The notes beneath the pieces are model-generated. The model was not told the origin of the DNA. It worked only from the letters and a program-made list of their open reading frames with translations, and ran no database searches. DNA of 36,852 bases from UBA7434 sp042090785 (GTDB taxonomy: Bacteria > Pseudomonadota > Gammaproteobacteria > Pseudomonadales > UBA7434): contig JBELIP010000019.1 of the NCBI GenBank assembly GCA_042090785.1, positions 1 to 36,852 on the forward strand, written 5' to 3'. The position numbers and the translations under genes are program-made. Within the stretch, counting starts at the first letter, position 1; every line of letters begins with the position of its first letter. Positions 16,740 to 26,600 of this stretch are shown piece after piece.

Positions 16740-17963
16740 TTAATCTAAGATTTTCGCTACAACGCCCGCACCAACAGTACGACCGCCTTCACGGATTGCA
16801 AAGCGAAGACCTTCGTCCATCGCGATTGGCGCGATTAACTCAACCTTCATCTGTACGTTGTCGCCCGGCATTACCATTTCTGTTCCTTCTGGTAATTCAC
16901 ATGCGCCTGTTACGTCTGTTGTACGGAAGTAAAACTGTGGACGGTAACCTTTAAAGAATGGGGTATGACGACCACCTTCATCTTTACCTAACACGTAAAT
17001 TTCTGCTTCGAATTTAGTGTGCGGGGTAATTGAACCTGGCTTCGCTAATACTTGACCACGCTCTACGTCTTCACGCTTAGTACCACGTAATAACGCACCA
17101 ATGTTCTCGCCTGCTCGACCTTCGTCAAGTAACTTACGGAACATCTCAACACCCGTACAAGTGGTGGTAACTGTTTCTTTAATACCAACAATTTCAACTT
17201 CGTCGCCAGTATTTACGATACCGCGCTCAACACGACCCGTTACAACCGTACCACGACCTGAGATTGAGAATACGTCTTCGATAGGCATAATGAATGCACC
17301 ATCAATTGCACGCTCTGGCTCTGGAATGTAAGAATCCAACGTCTCAAGCAATGTTTTAACTGCAGTAGATCCTAGTTCGTGATCGTCTTTGCCTTCTAAA
17401 GCCATTAACGCTGAACCTGGAATAATCGGTGTGTCATCGCCTGGGAATTCGTAAGTGTCTAGCAACTCACGAAGCTCCATTTCTACTAGCTCTAACATTT
17501 CGTTGTATTCTTCTGAACCTGCACCGCCACAATCTTCGGCAAGTAGGTCTGCTTTGTTTAAGAATACTAAGATGTAAGGTACACCAACCTGACGTGATAA
17601 AAGGATGTGCTCACGCGTTTGTGGCATTGGGCCATCAGTTGCGCCACACACTAGAATCGCACCGTCCATTTGAGCCGCACCGGTAATCATGTTTTTTACA
17701 TAATCGGCGTGACCAGGACAATCTACGTGTGCGTAGTGGCGTCCAGGTGTGTCGTATTCAACGTGTGAAGTAGCAATCGTAATACCACGCTCGCGCTCTT
17801 CTGGCGCATTATCAATACCGTCAAAGGCAACTGCTTCGCCACCAAAGGCTTCTGCTGCTACGCGGGTAAGCGCTGCTGTTAATGTTGTTTTACCGTGATC
17901 AACGTGGCCGATTGTGCCTACATTGACGTGTGGTTTGGTGCGTTCAAATTTTTCTTTTGCCAC
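16740..17963 (-). CDS. tufA: Elongation factor Tu (str-operon copy)
   Basis: This 407-residue GTPase brings aminoacyl-tRNA to the ribosome. Motifs are GHVDHGKT (19-26), DCPGH (81-85) and NKAD (136-139). It is longer than E. coli EF-Tu (394), mainly through about ten extra residues after NKAD (LLAEDCGGAGSEEYNEM). The start is GTG with AGAGGA eight bases upstream, as commonly seen for tufA. It is the last gene of the str operon, about 100 bp after fusA. Its final 15 codons lie within a 51-bp block that is repeated downstream across an 88-bp insert; the coding frame is intact. Confidence 0.98.
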   Translation of the reverse strand: MAKEKFERTKPHVNVGTIGHVDHGKTTLTAALTRVAAEAFGGEAVAFDGIDNAPEERERGITIATSHVEYDTPGRHYAHVDCPGHADYVKNMITGAAQMDGAILVCGATDGPMPQTREHILLSRQVGVPYILVFLNKADLLAEDCGGAGSEEYNEMLELVEMELRELLDTYEFPGDDTPIIPGSALMALEGKDDHELGSTAVKTLLETLDSYIPEPERAIDGAFIMPIEDVFSISGRGTVVTGRVERGIVNTGDEVEIVGIKETVTTTCTGVEMFRKLLDEGRAGENIGALLRGTKREDVERGQVLAKPGSITPHTKFEAEIYVLGKDEGGRHTPFFKGYRPQFYFRTTDVTGACELPEGTEMVMPGDNVQMKVELIAPIAMDEGLRFAIREGGRTVGAGVVAKILD

Positions 17964-18063
17964 GATACTAATCCTCTATTCTATTTAACTGTTAACTATT
18001 TAATTTATTCAATATTCATTAATGCTTATCAAAAACTTTCAAATACTTTTTTATCTTCGGGGA

Positions 18064-20178
18064 CTAACCACCCGATTTACTTTTATTGATAATCTCGTCT
18101 GCCATATTATTAGGTGCCGCAGCATATTTATCGAATTCCATGGTAAACGTTGCTCGACCTTGCGTTGCTGAACGTAAGTCGGTCGCGTAACCAAACATTT
18201 CTGCTAGCGGTACTTCAGCATCAATAATTTTACCCATTGGGCTTTCATTCATGCCTAAAATAATACCACGTCGTCGGTTCAAATCACCCACAACATCACC
18301 CATGTTTGCTTCGGGTGTCACCACTTCAACTTTCATCATCGGCTCTAACAAAACAGCACCGGCATCATCGGCTAACTTTTTAGTGGCCATTGATGCGGCT
18401 ACTTTAAACGCCATTTCATTCGAATCAACATCGTGAAACGAACCATCGTATAACGTTGCCTTTAAACCCAATAATGGGTAGCCCGCTAATACGCCGTTTT
18501 GCATTTGTTCCGCGATACCTTTTTCGACCGCTGGAATATATTCTCTAGGTACGTTACCGCCAACAACTTCGTTGACAAACTCTAAGCCTTCGGCATTCTC
18601 ATCTTCGGCTGGCTCAAACTTAACCCAAACGTGACCGTACTGACCTCGCCCACCCGACTGTCGAACAAACTTACCTTCAATATCACAGGTATTACGTATC
18701 GCTTCTCGGTAGGCCACTTGCGGCTTACCAATATTCGCTTCTACGCTAAACTCGCGGCGCATACGATCGACCAAAATATCCAAATGTAACTCGCCCATAC
18801 CAGAGATAATGGTCTGACCTGACTCTTGGTCGGTCTTCACTCGAAACGATGGGTCTTCTTGCGCTAATTTACCTAACGCGATACCCATTTTTTCTTGGTC
18901 TGGCTGTGACCGCGGTTCAACGGCCACCGAAATAACCGGCTCTGGAAATTCCATTCGCTCTAGCGTGATCACTGAATCAATATCACACAATGTGTCGCCA
19001 GTTGTTACATCTTTTAAACCAATTCCCGCCGCAATATCGCCAGCCAGAACTTCTTTAATTTCTTCGCGATTGTTCGAGTGCATTTGCACCATACGACCAA
19101 TACGCTCTTTTTTACCCTTAACCGGGTTATAAATACTATCGCCCTGCTTTAACGTACCGGAGTAAACGCGGAAAAACGTTAAGGTACCCACAAATGGGTC
19201 GGTAGCAATTTTAAACGCTAGCGCAGAAAACGGCGCTGTATCATCGGCTTCACGTGTCGCCGCTGTTTCTTCTTTGTCGTCTAACGTGCCTTCTATGGCC
19301 TTTACTTCTATTGGTGATGGCATATATTCAACAACAGCATCAAGCATGGCTTGTACGCCTTTATTCTTAAACGCCGAACCGCCAAGTACTGGAATAATTT
19401 CGTTAGCCAGTGTGCGTGCGCGAATACCTTGCTTCACTTCTTCTTCGCTTAACTCGCCCTCTTCGAGATACTTTTCCATTAACTCGTCGTTGGCTTCTGC
19501 TGCCGCTTCAACTAAATACTCGCGCATTGCTTCGCAAGTATCTTGCATGTCGGCGGGAACATCCTCGTAATTAAAGGTCATTCCCATATCATCTTCACTC
19601 CAGATGATAGCTTTCATTTTTAACAGATCAACTACACCTCTGAATTCTTCTTCAGCGCCTATAGTCATCTGTAATGGCACAGCATTCGCACCCAATCGCT
19701 CACGCAATTGATCAACGACCATGTCAAAACTTGCGCCGGCTCGGTCCATTTTGTTAACAAAGACCATGCGCGGCACTTCATATTTATTGGCCTGCCGCCA
19801 AACCGTTTCGGTTTGTGGCTGCACGCCCGAAGAACCACATAATACGACAACAGCACCATCGAGTACGCGTAATGAACGCTCTACTTCAATGGTAAAATCA
19901 ACGTGTCCTGGCGTATCAATAATATTAATACGGTGCTGGTCGAACTGCTGCTGCATGCCCGCCCAAAAACACGTGGTTGCTGCCGAGGTAATAGTGATGC
20001 CCCGTTCTTGTTCTTGCTCCATCCAATCCATGGTGGCCGCACCGTCATGAACCTCACCAATTTTGTGAGACATGCCGGTATAAAACAAAACACGCTCTGT
20101 CGTGGTCGTTTTGCCGGCATCAACGTGTGCGCATATCCCGATGTTTCGGTAGCGGTTGATTGGCGTTTTACGTGCCAC
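18064..20178 (-). CDS. fusA: Elongation factor G
   Basis: This 704-residue translocation GTPase has the same length as E. coli EF-G. GTPase motifs are AHVDAGKTTT (17-26), the switch-II DTPGHVDF and NKMD; domain II, the RSGGRGQYGHVW segment of domain IV, and a C-terminal domain V follow. It acts on the ribosome in translocation and recycling. The start is GTG preceded by AAGGAA. It lies between rpsG and tufA; a possible attenuator lies in the 95-bp gap before it. Confidence 0.98.
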   Translation of the reverse strand: MARKTPINRYRNIGICAHVDAGKTTTTERVLFYTGMSHKIGEVHDGAATMDWMEQEQERGITITSAATTCFWAGMQQQFDQHRINIIDTPGHVDFTIEVERSLRVLDGAVVVLCGSSGVQPQTETVWRQANKYEVPRMVFVNKMDRAGASFDMVVDQLRERLGANAVPLQMTIGAEEEFRGVVDLLKMKAIIWSEDDMGMTFNYEDVPADMQDTCEAMREYLVEAAAEANDELMEKYLEEGELSEEEVKQGIRARTLANEIIPVLGGSAFKNKGVQAMLDAVVEYMPSPIEVKAIEGTLDDKEETAATREADDTAPFSALAFKIATDPFVGTLTFFRVYSGTLKQGDSIYNPVKGKKERIGRMVQMHSNNREEIKEVLAGDIAAGIGLKDVTTGDTLCDIDSVITLERMEFPEPVISVAVEPRSQPDQEKMGIALGKLAQEDPSFRVKTDQESGQTIISGMGELHLDILVDRMRREFSVEANIGKPQVAYREAIRNTCDIEGKFVRQSGGRGQYGHVWVKFEPAEDENAEGLEFVNEVVGGNVPREYIPAVEKGIAEQMQNGVLAGYPLLGLKATLYDGSFHDVDSNEMAFKVAASMATKKLADDAGAVLLEPMMKVEVVTPEANMGDVVGDLNRRRGIILGMNESPMGKIIDAEVPLAEMFGYATDLRSATQGRATFTMEFDKYAAAPNNMADEIINKSKSGG

Positions 20179-20199
20179 TATAAAGTTTCCTTCTAATAG

Positions 20200-20242
20200 A
20201 AAAAAAGCTGCCTATTGGCTGCAATGCTCTTTTTATTGGCAG
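20200..20242 (-). terminator. Possible intra-operon attenuator between rpsG and fusA
   Basis: On the minus strand CTGCC (20242-20238) can pair with GGCAG (20212-20208), followed by C and seven T. The stem is only 5 bp with a 25-base loop, so termination would be partial at best. Such a site could set the ratio of ribosomal protein to factor synthesis. Confidence 0.35.
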
Positions 20243-20273
20243 TGCAACGATAGACAGCACGTGTATAACAATC

Positions 20274-20744
20274 TTAAAAACGAAAATGCGAGAACGCTTT
20301 GTTGGCTTCTGCCATGCGATGAACATCTTCTTTTTTCTTAACCGCAGCGCCTTTACCTTGCGATGCATCAAGAATTTCACCCGCTAAACGTGCTGGCATT
20401 GATTTTTCACCACGACCACGTGAGTACTCTACCAACCAACGCATTGATAAGGTTTCACGACGTGAAGCACGAACTTCAACAGGTACCTGATAAGTTGCAC
20501 CACCTACACGGCGAGATTTTACTTCGACCATAGGCGCAATAGTTTCGAGGGCAGATTGAAAAGCCTCTACAGGATCATTTCCAGATTTGTCTTTTACGAT
20601 ATCGAGCGCACCATAAACAATGCGTTCTGCAACGGATTTTTTACCGCTGACCATGACGTGGTTCATAAATTTGGCGAGTGTGACATTACCGAATTTAGGA
20701 TCAGGTAATATCTCGCGCTTGGCGACGACGCGTCTTCTTGGCAT
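20274..20744 (-). CDS. rpsG: 30S ribosomal protein S7
   Basis: This 156-residue primary 16S-binding protein nucleates the 30S head. The N-terminus MPRRRVVAKREILPDPKF and the conserved RVGGATYQVPVEV and FSHFRF sequences match S7. A GAGGAAA ribosome binding site lies upstream of the ATG. In E. coli, S7 represses the str operon by binding the rpsL-rpsG junction. Here that junction is 249 bp long. Confidence 0.98.
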   Translation of the reverse strand: MPRRRVVAKREILPDPKFGNVTLAKFMNHVMVSGKKSVAERIVYGALDIVKDKSGNDPVEAFQSALETIAPMVEVKSRRVGGATYQVPVEVRASRRETLSMRWLVEYSRGRGEKSMPARLAGEILDASQGKGAAVKKKEDVHRMAEANKAFSHFRF

Positions 20745-20993
20745 GCAACTTTCCTCTTTTTCAGGCTAACCCAAGACAAATCACCTAAGCGTTAATGAAT
20801 AAAATTAATTAACGCTAAATAACTGCTTGGCCTTACTGTGACAGATAAAACAAAGGACTTGCATCCTGTGAGTGCTCCGCCGGACAACCCTCTAAGTCAA
20901 TGAGTGACTCAGGTTAACCATGGATGATAAAACGATTTAATAAATTGTTTTTAAAAATTTTAAACTTTCAAGATCTTACTCTTTTTAAAGAGC
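20745..20993 (-). promoter_or_regulatory. Long structured rpsL-rpsG intergenic region
   Basis: The gap is 249 bp, whereas in E. coli it is roughly 100. It contains an inverted repeat AGCGTTAAT (20788-20796) / ATTAACGCT (20808-20816), a GC-richer stretch around 20870-20920, and a CTCTTT/AAAGAG hairpin (20979-20984/20987-20992) directly after the rpsL stop. Its position is that of the S7 autoregulatory target in E. coli. Whether it folds into an S7-binding site was not tested. Confidence 0.4.
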
Positions 20994-21365
20994 TTACTTA
21001 GGACGTTTAGTACCGTACTTAGAACGACCTTGCTTACGATCGGCAACACCTTGGGTATCAAGTGTTCCACGAACAGTGTGATAACGCACACCCGGTAAAT
21101 CCTTAACACGACCACCACGGATCAATACCACACTATGCTCTTGCAAGTTATGGCCTTCACCACCGATATACGAAGAAACTTCGAAACCGCTGGTTAAGCG
21201 AACACGACATACTTTACGTAATGCTGAGTTCGGTTTTTTCGGTGTAGTTGTGTAAACGCGTGTACATACGCCACGACGCTGAGGACAGGCCTGCAATGCA
21301 GGTACGTCTGTCTTCTTAATTTTTCTTTTTCTCGGCTTACGAACCAATTGGTTGATCGTTGCCAT
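20994..21365 (-). CDS. rpsL: 30S ribosomal protein S12
   Basis: This 123-residue decoding-centre protein has the conserved TTTPKKPNSALRK and RGGRVKDLPGVRYH sequences. Lys43 and Lys88 are the wild-type residues at the positions linked to streptomycin resistance. The frame is open to a TTG at 21380, but the ATG at 21365 with GGAG nine bases upstream gives the normal MATINQLVRKPR start. It is the first gene of the str operon. Confidence 0.98.
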   Translation of the reverse strand: MATINQLVRKPRKRKIKKTDVPALQACPQRRGVCTRVYTTTPKKPNSALRKVCRVRLTSGFEVSSYIGGEGHNLQEHSVVLIRGGRVKDLPGVRYHTVRGTLDTQGVADRKQGRSKYGTKRPK

Positions 21366-21801
21366 GTAAAAATACTCCAAAATTCAATAAGTTAGTAACT
21401 TTCTCTTTGGTCATGCTACTGCGCTGCTGCGTGGTAGCTACCCTGTTTCACTCAAGCTAAAGGCCAGATAAATAGCCGAATAACACGGTCGATGAAACAT
21501 CACCAATATGGCGGAGCGCGAATTCTATAGATACCGCTTATACGAGTCAACTAAGAAGGCACAGAAAGACTTAAAACAGACCATCTTGGCGACAATTGAC
21601 CAACTTAAAGATGAGATTTAAGTCATTTTAGAGAAACAGCTTCATTTTGGAGAGGCTTTTAAAGAAACCATGAGGGGCTCAGAATCTGTTTAACCCGCAG
21701 AGCCGGCCTTCAAGCAGCTAATAGCCGCCATACTGGCTGATGACAGCCACTGGATACTCTTTATTATTTTGCTGAAGAAAGCTGAATGCTAAGCATAGCC
21801 A
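21366..21801. other. Divergent region between the str operon and rluA
   Basis: The 436 bp hold the str-operon leader and promoter (21522-21550) on the minus strand. The half nearer rluA (about 21600-21800) shows no conserved gene. No clear rluA promoter could be assigned. Confidence 0.5.
21522..21550 (-). promoter_or_regulatory. Strong sigma-70 promoter of the str operon
   Basis: On the minus strand TTGACT (21550-21545), a 17-bp spacer and TAGAAT (21527-21522) each match the sigma-70 consensus at 5 of 6. The bases just after the -10 element (TCGCGCTCCGCC) are GC-rich, the discriminator type found in stringently controlled, growth-rate-regulated promoters. The predicted leader is about 150 nt before rpsL. 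Confidence 0.75.
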
Positions 21802-22539
21802 ATGCTATATTGGCGCATCAGCCCAAAGGCTATGCCTTATAAGCCTAAACACTCACCGATGAACACTATGCAGCCGCCAGTTGACCCCTTTATTGCGCCA
21901 CCTTGCCATGAACAAATAACGGTTTTATATAAAGATGAATATCTGCTGCTTATTAATAAGCCACATTCGCTTTTAAGCTTATCGGGCAAACATCCATTCA
22001 ATAAAGACTCTGTTCACAACCGTTTAGTACAAGATTTTCCAACCGCCACACTGGTGCATCGTCTAGACTTTGGCACATCGGGTATTATGGTGGTGGCACT
22101 CAACAAAGAAATTAATGCACATATTGGCAAACAGTTTCAAGCGCGTACGGTTACCAAAACCTATACCGCACTTTTGCATGGACATATGGTGGAAGATGAA
22201 AATATTATCGATTTACCCATAGCCAAAGATCCACCTAATTTCCCGTTACAAAAAATTTGCCATGCAACCGGCCGACCCGCCGTCTCTCAATATCGTGTTA
22301 TTGAACATATGCCATCAACACTCACCACACGCGTTCTCTTTACCCCCATTACCGGTCGCACCCACCAATTACGCATTCACAGTCGTGAGATAGGCCACCC
22401 GATTTTAGGCTGCGATTTATACGCTACAGATGACGCGTTTAATCTGGCCGATCGGCTGATGCTGCATGCAACAACGCTAAGCTTTGATCATCCAGCCACT
22501 GGCGTGAGAGTCAACGGCAACTGCCCCTGCCCGTTTTAG
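21802..22539 (+). CDS. rluA: RluA-type pseudouridine synthase
   Basis: The protein is similar to RluA, which modifies 23S rRNA U746 and tRNA U32. It has the YKDEYLLLINKPHSLLS opening, catalytic motif HRLDFGTSGIMVVAL with the active Asp, GRPAVSQYRV, and TGRTHQLRIHSREIGHPILG. Only the catalytic domain is present, without an S4 domain, as in RluA. The frame gives 245 residues from 21802; starts at 21859 or 21868 would give about 225, close to E. coli RluA (219), and are more likely. No strong ribosome binding site settles this. It sits divergently from the str operon. Confidence 0.85.
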   Translation: MLYWRISPKAMPYKPKHSPMNTMQPPVDPFIAPPCHEQITVLYKDEYLLLINKPHSLLSLSGKHPFNKDSVHNRLVQDFPTATLVHRLDFGTSGIMVVALNKEINAHIGKQFQARTVTKTYTALLHGHMVEDENIIDLPIAKDPPNFPLQKICHATGRPAVSQYRVIEHMPSTLTTRVLFTPITGRTHQLRIHSREIGHPILGCDLYATDDAFNLADRLMLHATTLSFDHPATGVRVNGNCPCPF

Positions 22540-22664
22540 CGCAAAGATCTTTTACATTTATATCAACGGTAAACAGGGTGACAACAGCTTAATAGCTGGT
22601 TAAAATGCGACCAATTTTTAACCCTTGTAGTAAAAACGACACCTGAAACAGGATTTATCATTTT

Positions 22665-23510
22665 ATGGAAGATGTTAAGCACCAGCAAAAAAATCACGAT
22701 ACCGTAGAAGCAAAATCAAAGCTTATTGCGCTTTGCACGCAAAACCTAGGCGGCTTGTATCAAGCCAACGATACTATTCAAAGCTGCGCCTATCCTAGCA
22801 CTGAGCACGGATCCAAAATCGAAATGACTGAGGCCAATCTTATTGAGCGCACACATGGACGTATGCGCTATAAAGAAACGCAACGTCAGATGAATTTGGA
22901 AGCAATATTAGAACAAGTCTGTAAAGGTATTCACGGCACCGCTCCGCAACAAGCTATCGACAATGATTGGGCCAATGTGTTTTTTGATTTCGCCGAAGAT
23001 ATTTCTGACCCCGCTATGCAAAGTATTTGGGCCAATGCCATGGTGCATGAAATTTACCGCCCCAATAGTATTTCTAAATGCAGTTTAAAATTTTTGCATA
23101 ACCTAGAAAACTGGGAAATCAAAGCCTTTAAAAAAGTGGCTGTATCTGCGTTTATTGGTAAAAACGGTCACCCTTTTGTATTTCGCTCGGTCGACAATGC
23201 ACTTGAAGCCGATCCGCTATTTTCACAAACGCGCATGTTATCGCACTGTGTAGCAGCAGGTTTAATTAACAAGGCTGCTCGACCCTTGTCGGTGGGCTTT
23301 TCATTTAATTACCAAGGCGAAGATCAGGTCGTTTCATCAGGTCATTTACCCGAGGGCACTAGCGTCGGCTACTACATTCAGTCGTTTACTAAAATAGGCA
23401 GTGACTTATATCGCATGGTGATTGAGCAGCCTAAAAAAGTGGTCAATGATTCGCGGCATGAGGTGTGGGAATTACTCAGCGATTTTTTAGAGCTTGGACA
23501 ATGCGCTTAA
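22665..23510 (+). CDS. DUF2806/TIGR03899-like protein of unknown function
   Basis: This 281-residue protein resembles a gammaproteobacterial family with DUF2806 features: an acidic stretch DWANVFFDFAEDISDPAMQSIWANAMVHEIYRPNSISKCSLKFL, then NLENWEIKAFKKVA. There are no transmembrane segments or signal peptide. The function is unknown. CAGGA lies upstream of the ATG. It follows rluA after 125 bp and converges on rpoC with a shared terminator. Confidence 0.6.
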   Translation: MEDVKHQQKNHDTVEAKSKLIALCTQNLGGLYQANDTIQSCAYPSTEHGSKIEMTEANLIERTHGRMRYKETQRQMNLEAILEQVCKGIHGTAPQQAIDNDWANVFFDFAEDISDPAMQSIWANAMVHEIYRPNSISKCSLKFLHNLENWEIKAFKKVAVSAFIGKNGHPFVFRSVDNALEADPLFSQTRMLSHCVAAGLINKAARPLSVGFSFNYQGEDQVVSSGHLPEGTSVGYYIQSFTKIGSDLYRMVIEQPKKVVNDSRHEVWELLSDFLELGQCA

Positions 23511-23583
23511 AAGACTTTTTATTATTCATTAAACATAGCTAACCGCAAAACCTATAAAATAAAATCTGAGTTAACAACTAGGC

Positions 23584-23616
23584 AAAAAAAAGCCGCGTTT
23601 ATAACGCGGCTTTTTT
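23584..23616. terminator. Bidirectional terminator between the DUF2806-like gene and rpoC
   Basis: A perfect 8-bp stem GCCGCGTT/AACGCGGC with a three-base loop is flanked by eight A and six T, so it works on both strands between the converging genes. It ends the rpoBC transcript about 30 bp after the rpoC stop. Confidence 0.95.
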
Positions 23617-23646
23617 ATTACTGATGGGGTAAGTCAAACAAACAAC

Positions 23647-26600
23647 TTATACGTTTCCGTCAGCTTCTACTCCAGCACCTGTATCAGAATCTGAACCAGC
23701 CACTTCTTGGCTCAATGCTTCCTGCAATTCTGCTTCTATTTCATCGGTACTCTTAACAACAAACTCTTCTGCTTCAGGTGCTTCACGTTGCTGCTTGCGC
23801 TCGCTGTGATAAGACAGACCTGTACCCGCTGGAATCAAACGTCCTACTACTACGTTCTCTTTCAAGCCGCGAAGGTAATCGCGCTTGCCGGTTACAGCTG
23901 CTTCTGTCAGCACCCGTGTGGTTTCCTGGAACGAGGCCGCAGAGATAAAGCTCTCTGTTGCCAACGAGGCTTTGGTAATACCCAATAACTCGCGTTCGTA
24001 AACCGCTAGCTGCTTGTCGCCTAGCGCTGCCACATCATTTTCTTCGAGGACACGGGTGTATTCCACCTGATCACCACGAATAAAGTTGGTTTCGCCTTGG
24101 TCAACAATCGTCACTTTACGCAACATTTGACGCAAAATAACTTCTACGTGTTTGTCGTTTATCTTTACGCCCTGTAGACGATAAACTTCTTGGATTTCGT
24201 TAACGATATATTTGGCTAACTCTTTAACACCTTTGAGTCGCAAAATATCATGTGGCGTTAATGGTCCTTCTGAAACCACCTCACCTTTTTCAACGAATTC
24301 ACCTTCAAACACACTGAGGTTACGCCACTTAGGAATTAACGCTTCGTAGTGATCTTTACCATTCGGTAACGGCTTGCCATCAGTAGGTGTAATCACCAAA
24401 CGACGCTTACCTTTGGTTTCTTTACCAAAGCTCACAGTACCGCTAATTTCTGCCAAGATGGCTGGCTCTTTAGGCTTACGCGCTTCAAACAAGTCGGCAA
24501 CACGTGGTAGACCACCCGTGATGTCACGTGTTTTCGATCCCTCTTGTGGGATCCTTGCGATAACGTCACCTACACCTAACTGCGCACCATCCGCAATGGT
24601 GAAGATAGAAGCCGAAGGTAAGAAGTAATGCGCTGGCACGTTAGTCCCGGCCAAGCGTAACTCTTCACCGTTGTCATCAACCAGTGTAATAGCTGGACGA
24701 ATCTCTTTACCCGCTGCAGGGCGTTCGGCAGGATCCATAACCGAGTTGCTTGATAAGCCAGTAAGCTCATCCGCTTGACTCTTAATAGTAATACCGTCTT
24801 CCATGCCGCTGTACTTAACCGTACCCGCAACCTCAGTAATAATTGGATGCGTGTGCGGATCCCAGCTAGCAACGGTTTGACCAGCGTCAACTTCGCCCTG
24901 ATCTTTAACCGATAATACAGCACCGTATGGCAGCTTATAACGCTCACGCTCACGACCATCTTGTGCCGCAACCGATAGTTCACCCGAACGCGATACAACG
25001 ACTAAGTTGCCATCAGTTCGCTCAACCGTTTTAACGTTATGTAACCGTACCGTACCATCTTGCTTAACTTGAACACTATCAACAGCAGTAGCTCGCGATG
25101 CCGCACCACCAATGTGGAAGGTACGCATAGTAAGCTGCGTACCCGGCTCACCAATCGACTGCGCCGCAATAACACCAACCGCTTCACCTTGGTTAACCAA
25201 GTGTCCACGTGCAAGGTCACGACCGTAACACTGCGCACACACACCATGACGAGTCTCACAGGCAATGGCTGAACGAACTAACACTTCATCAATGCCAGCG
25301 TCTTCTAAGCGATCAACCAATGCTTCATCAATCATGATGCCAGCAGCAATAACCACTTCGCCGCTTTCAGGATGCACTACATCAGTAGCGACTACCCGAC
25401 CTAATACTCGGTCACCTAGGGTTGCAATAATTTCACCACCCTCGATAACTGGCGTCATTAATAAGCCTGAGGTAGTACCACAATCCACTTCGGTAACAAC
25501 CAAATCTTGCGCAACATCAACAAGACGACGGGTTAGGTAACCGGAGTTAGCTGTTTTAAGTGCAGTATCCGCCAAACCTTTTCGAGCACCGTGAGTAGAA
25601 ATAAAGTACTGCAGTACGTTAAGTCCTTCGCGGAAGTTAGCGGTAATCGGCGCTTCGATGATAGAGCCATCTGGTTTAGCCATCAAACCACGCATACCGG
25701 CTAACTGACGAATCTGAGCTGGTGAACCCCTAGCGCCTGAATCAGCATACATAAATACAGAGTTAAATGATGATTGCTTCTCTTCTTCGCCATCGCGATT
25801 AATCACGGGCTCAGTTGATATACCTTCCATCATTGCTTTCGAAACTAAGTCATTAGCACGCGACCAAATATCAATAACTTTGTTGTATTTCTCGCCTTGT
25901 GTTACTAGACCGGCGGCATACTGTTCTTCAATTTCTTTTACTTCGTTATCGGCTTGACCAATAATTTCGGCTTTCGCTGCTGGAATTTCAAAATCATTCA
26001 CACCAATTGAACTACCTGACTTCGTCGAGTATTCAAAACCGGTGTACATTAATTTATCCGCAAAGATAACCGTTGGCTTTAAACCAACATCACGGTAACA
26101 AGCGTTAAGAATGCGTGAAATGGATTTCTTGGTCATATCCAAGTTAACCAAGTCGAAGCTAATACCGTCTGGGACAATTTCCCAAAGCAATGCACGACCA
26201 ACCGTAGTATCGAGAACGTTAAACGTCTCAACTTTTTCGCCCGCATCGTTTAACAATACCTGACGGATTCTCACTTTAATACGTGACTGCAAATCAACTT
26301 GGCCAGCACCAAACGCACGTGATACTTCTTCAGTATCGGCAAATACCATGCCTTCGCCTTTGCCATTAACACGCTCACGCGTCATCCAATATAAACCTAA
26401 TACAACGTCTTGCGACGGTACGATAATAGGGTCACCACTGGCTGGCGAAAGAATGTTGTTAGTCGACATCATTAATGCACGTGCTTCTAGCTGTGCTTCA
26501 ATCGTTAATGGTACATGAACCGCCATTTGGTCACCGTCAAAGTCGGCATTAAATGCTGCACAGACTAATGGGTGTAACTGAATGGCTTTACCTTCAATTA

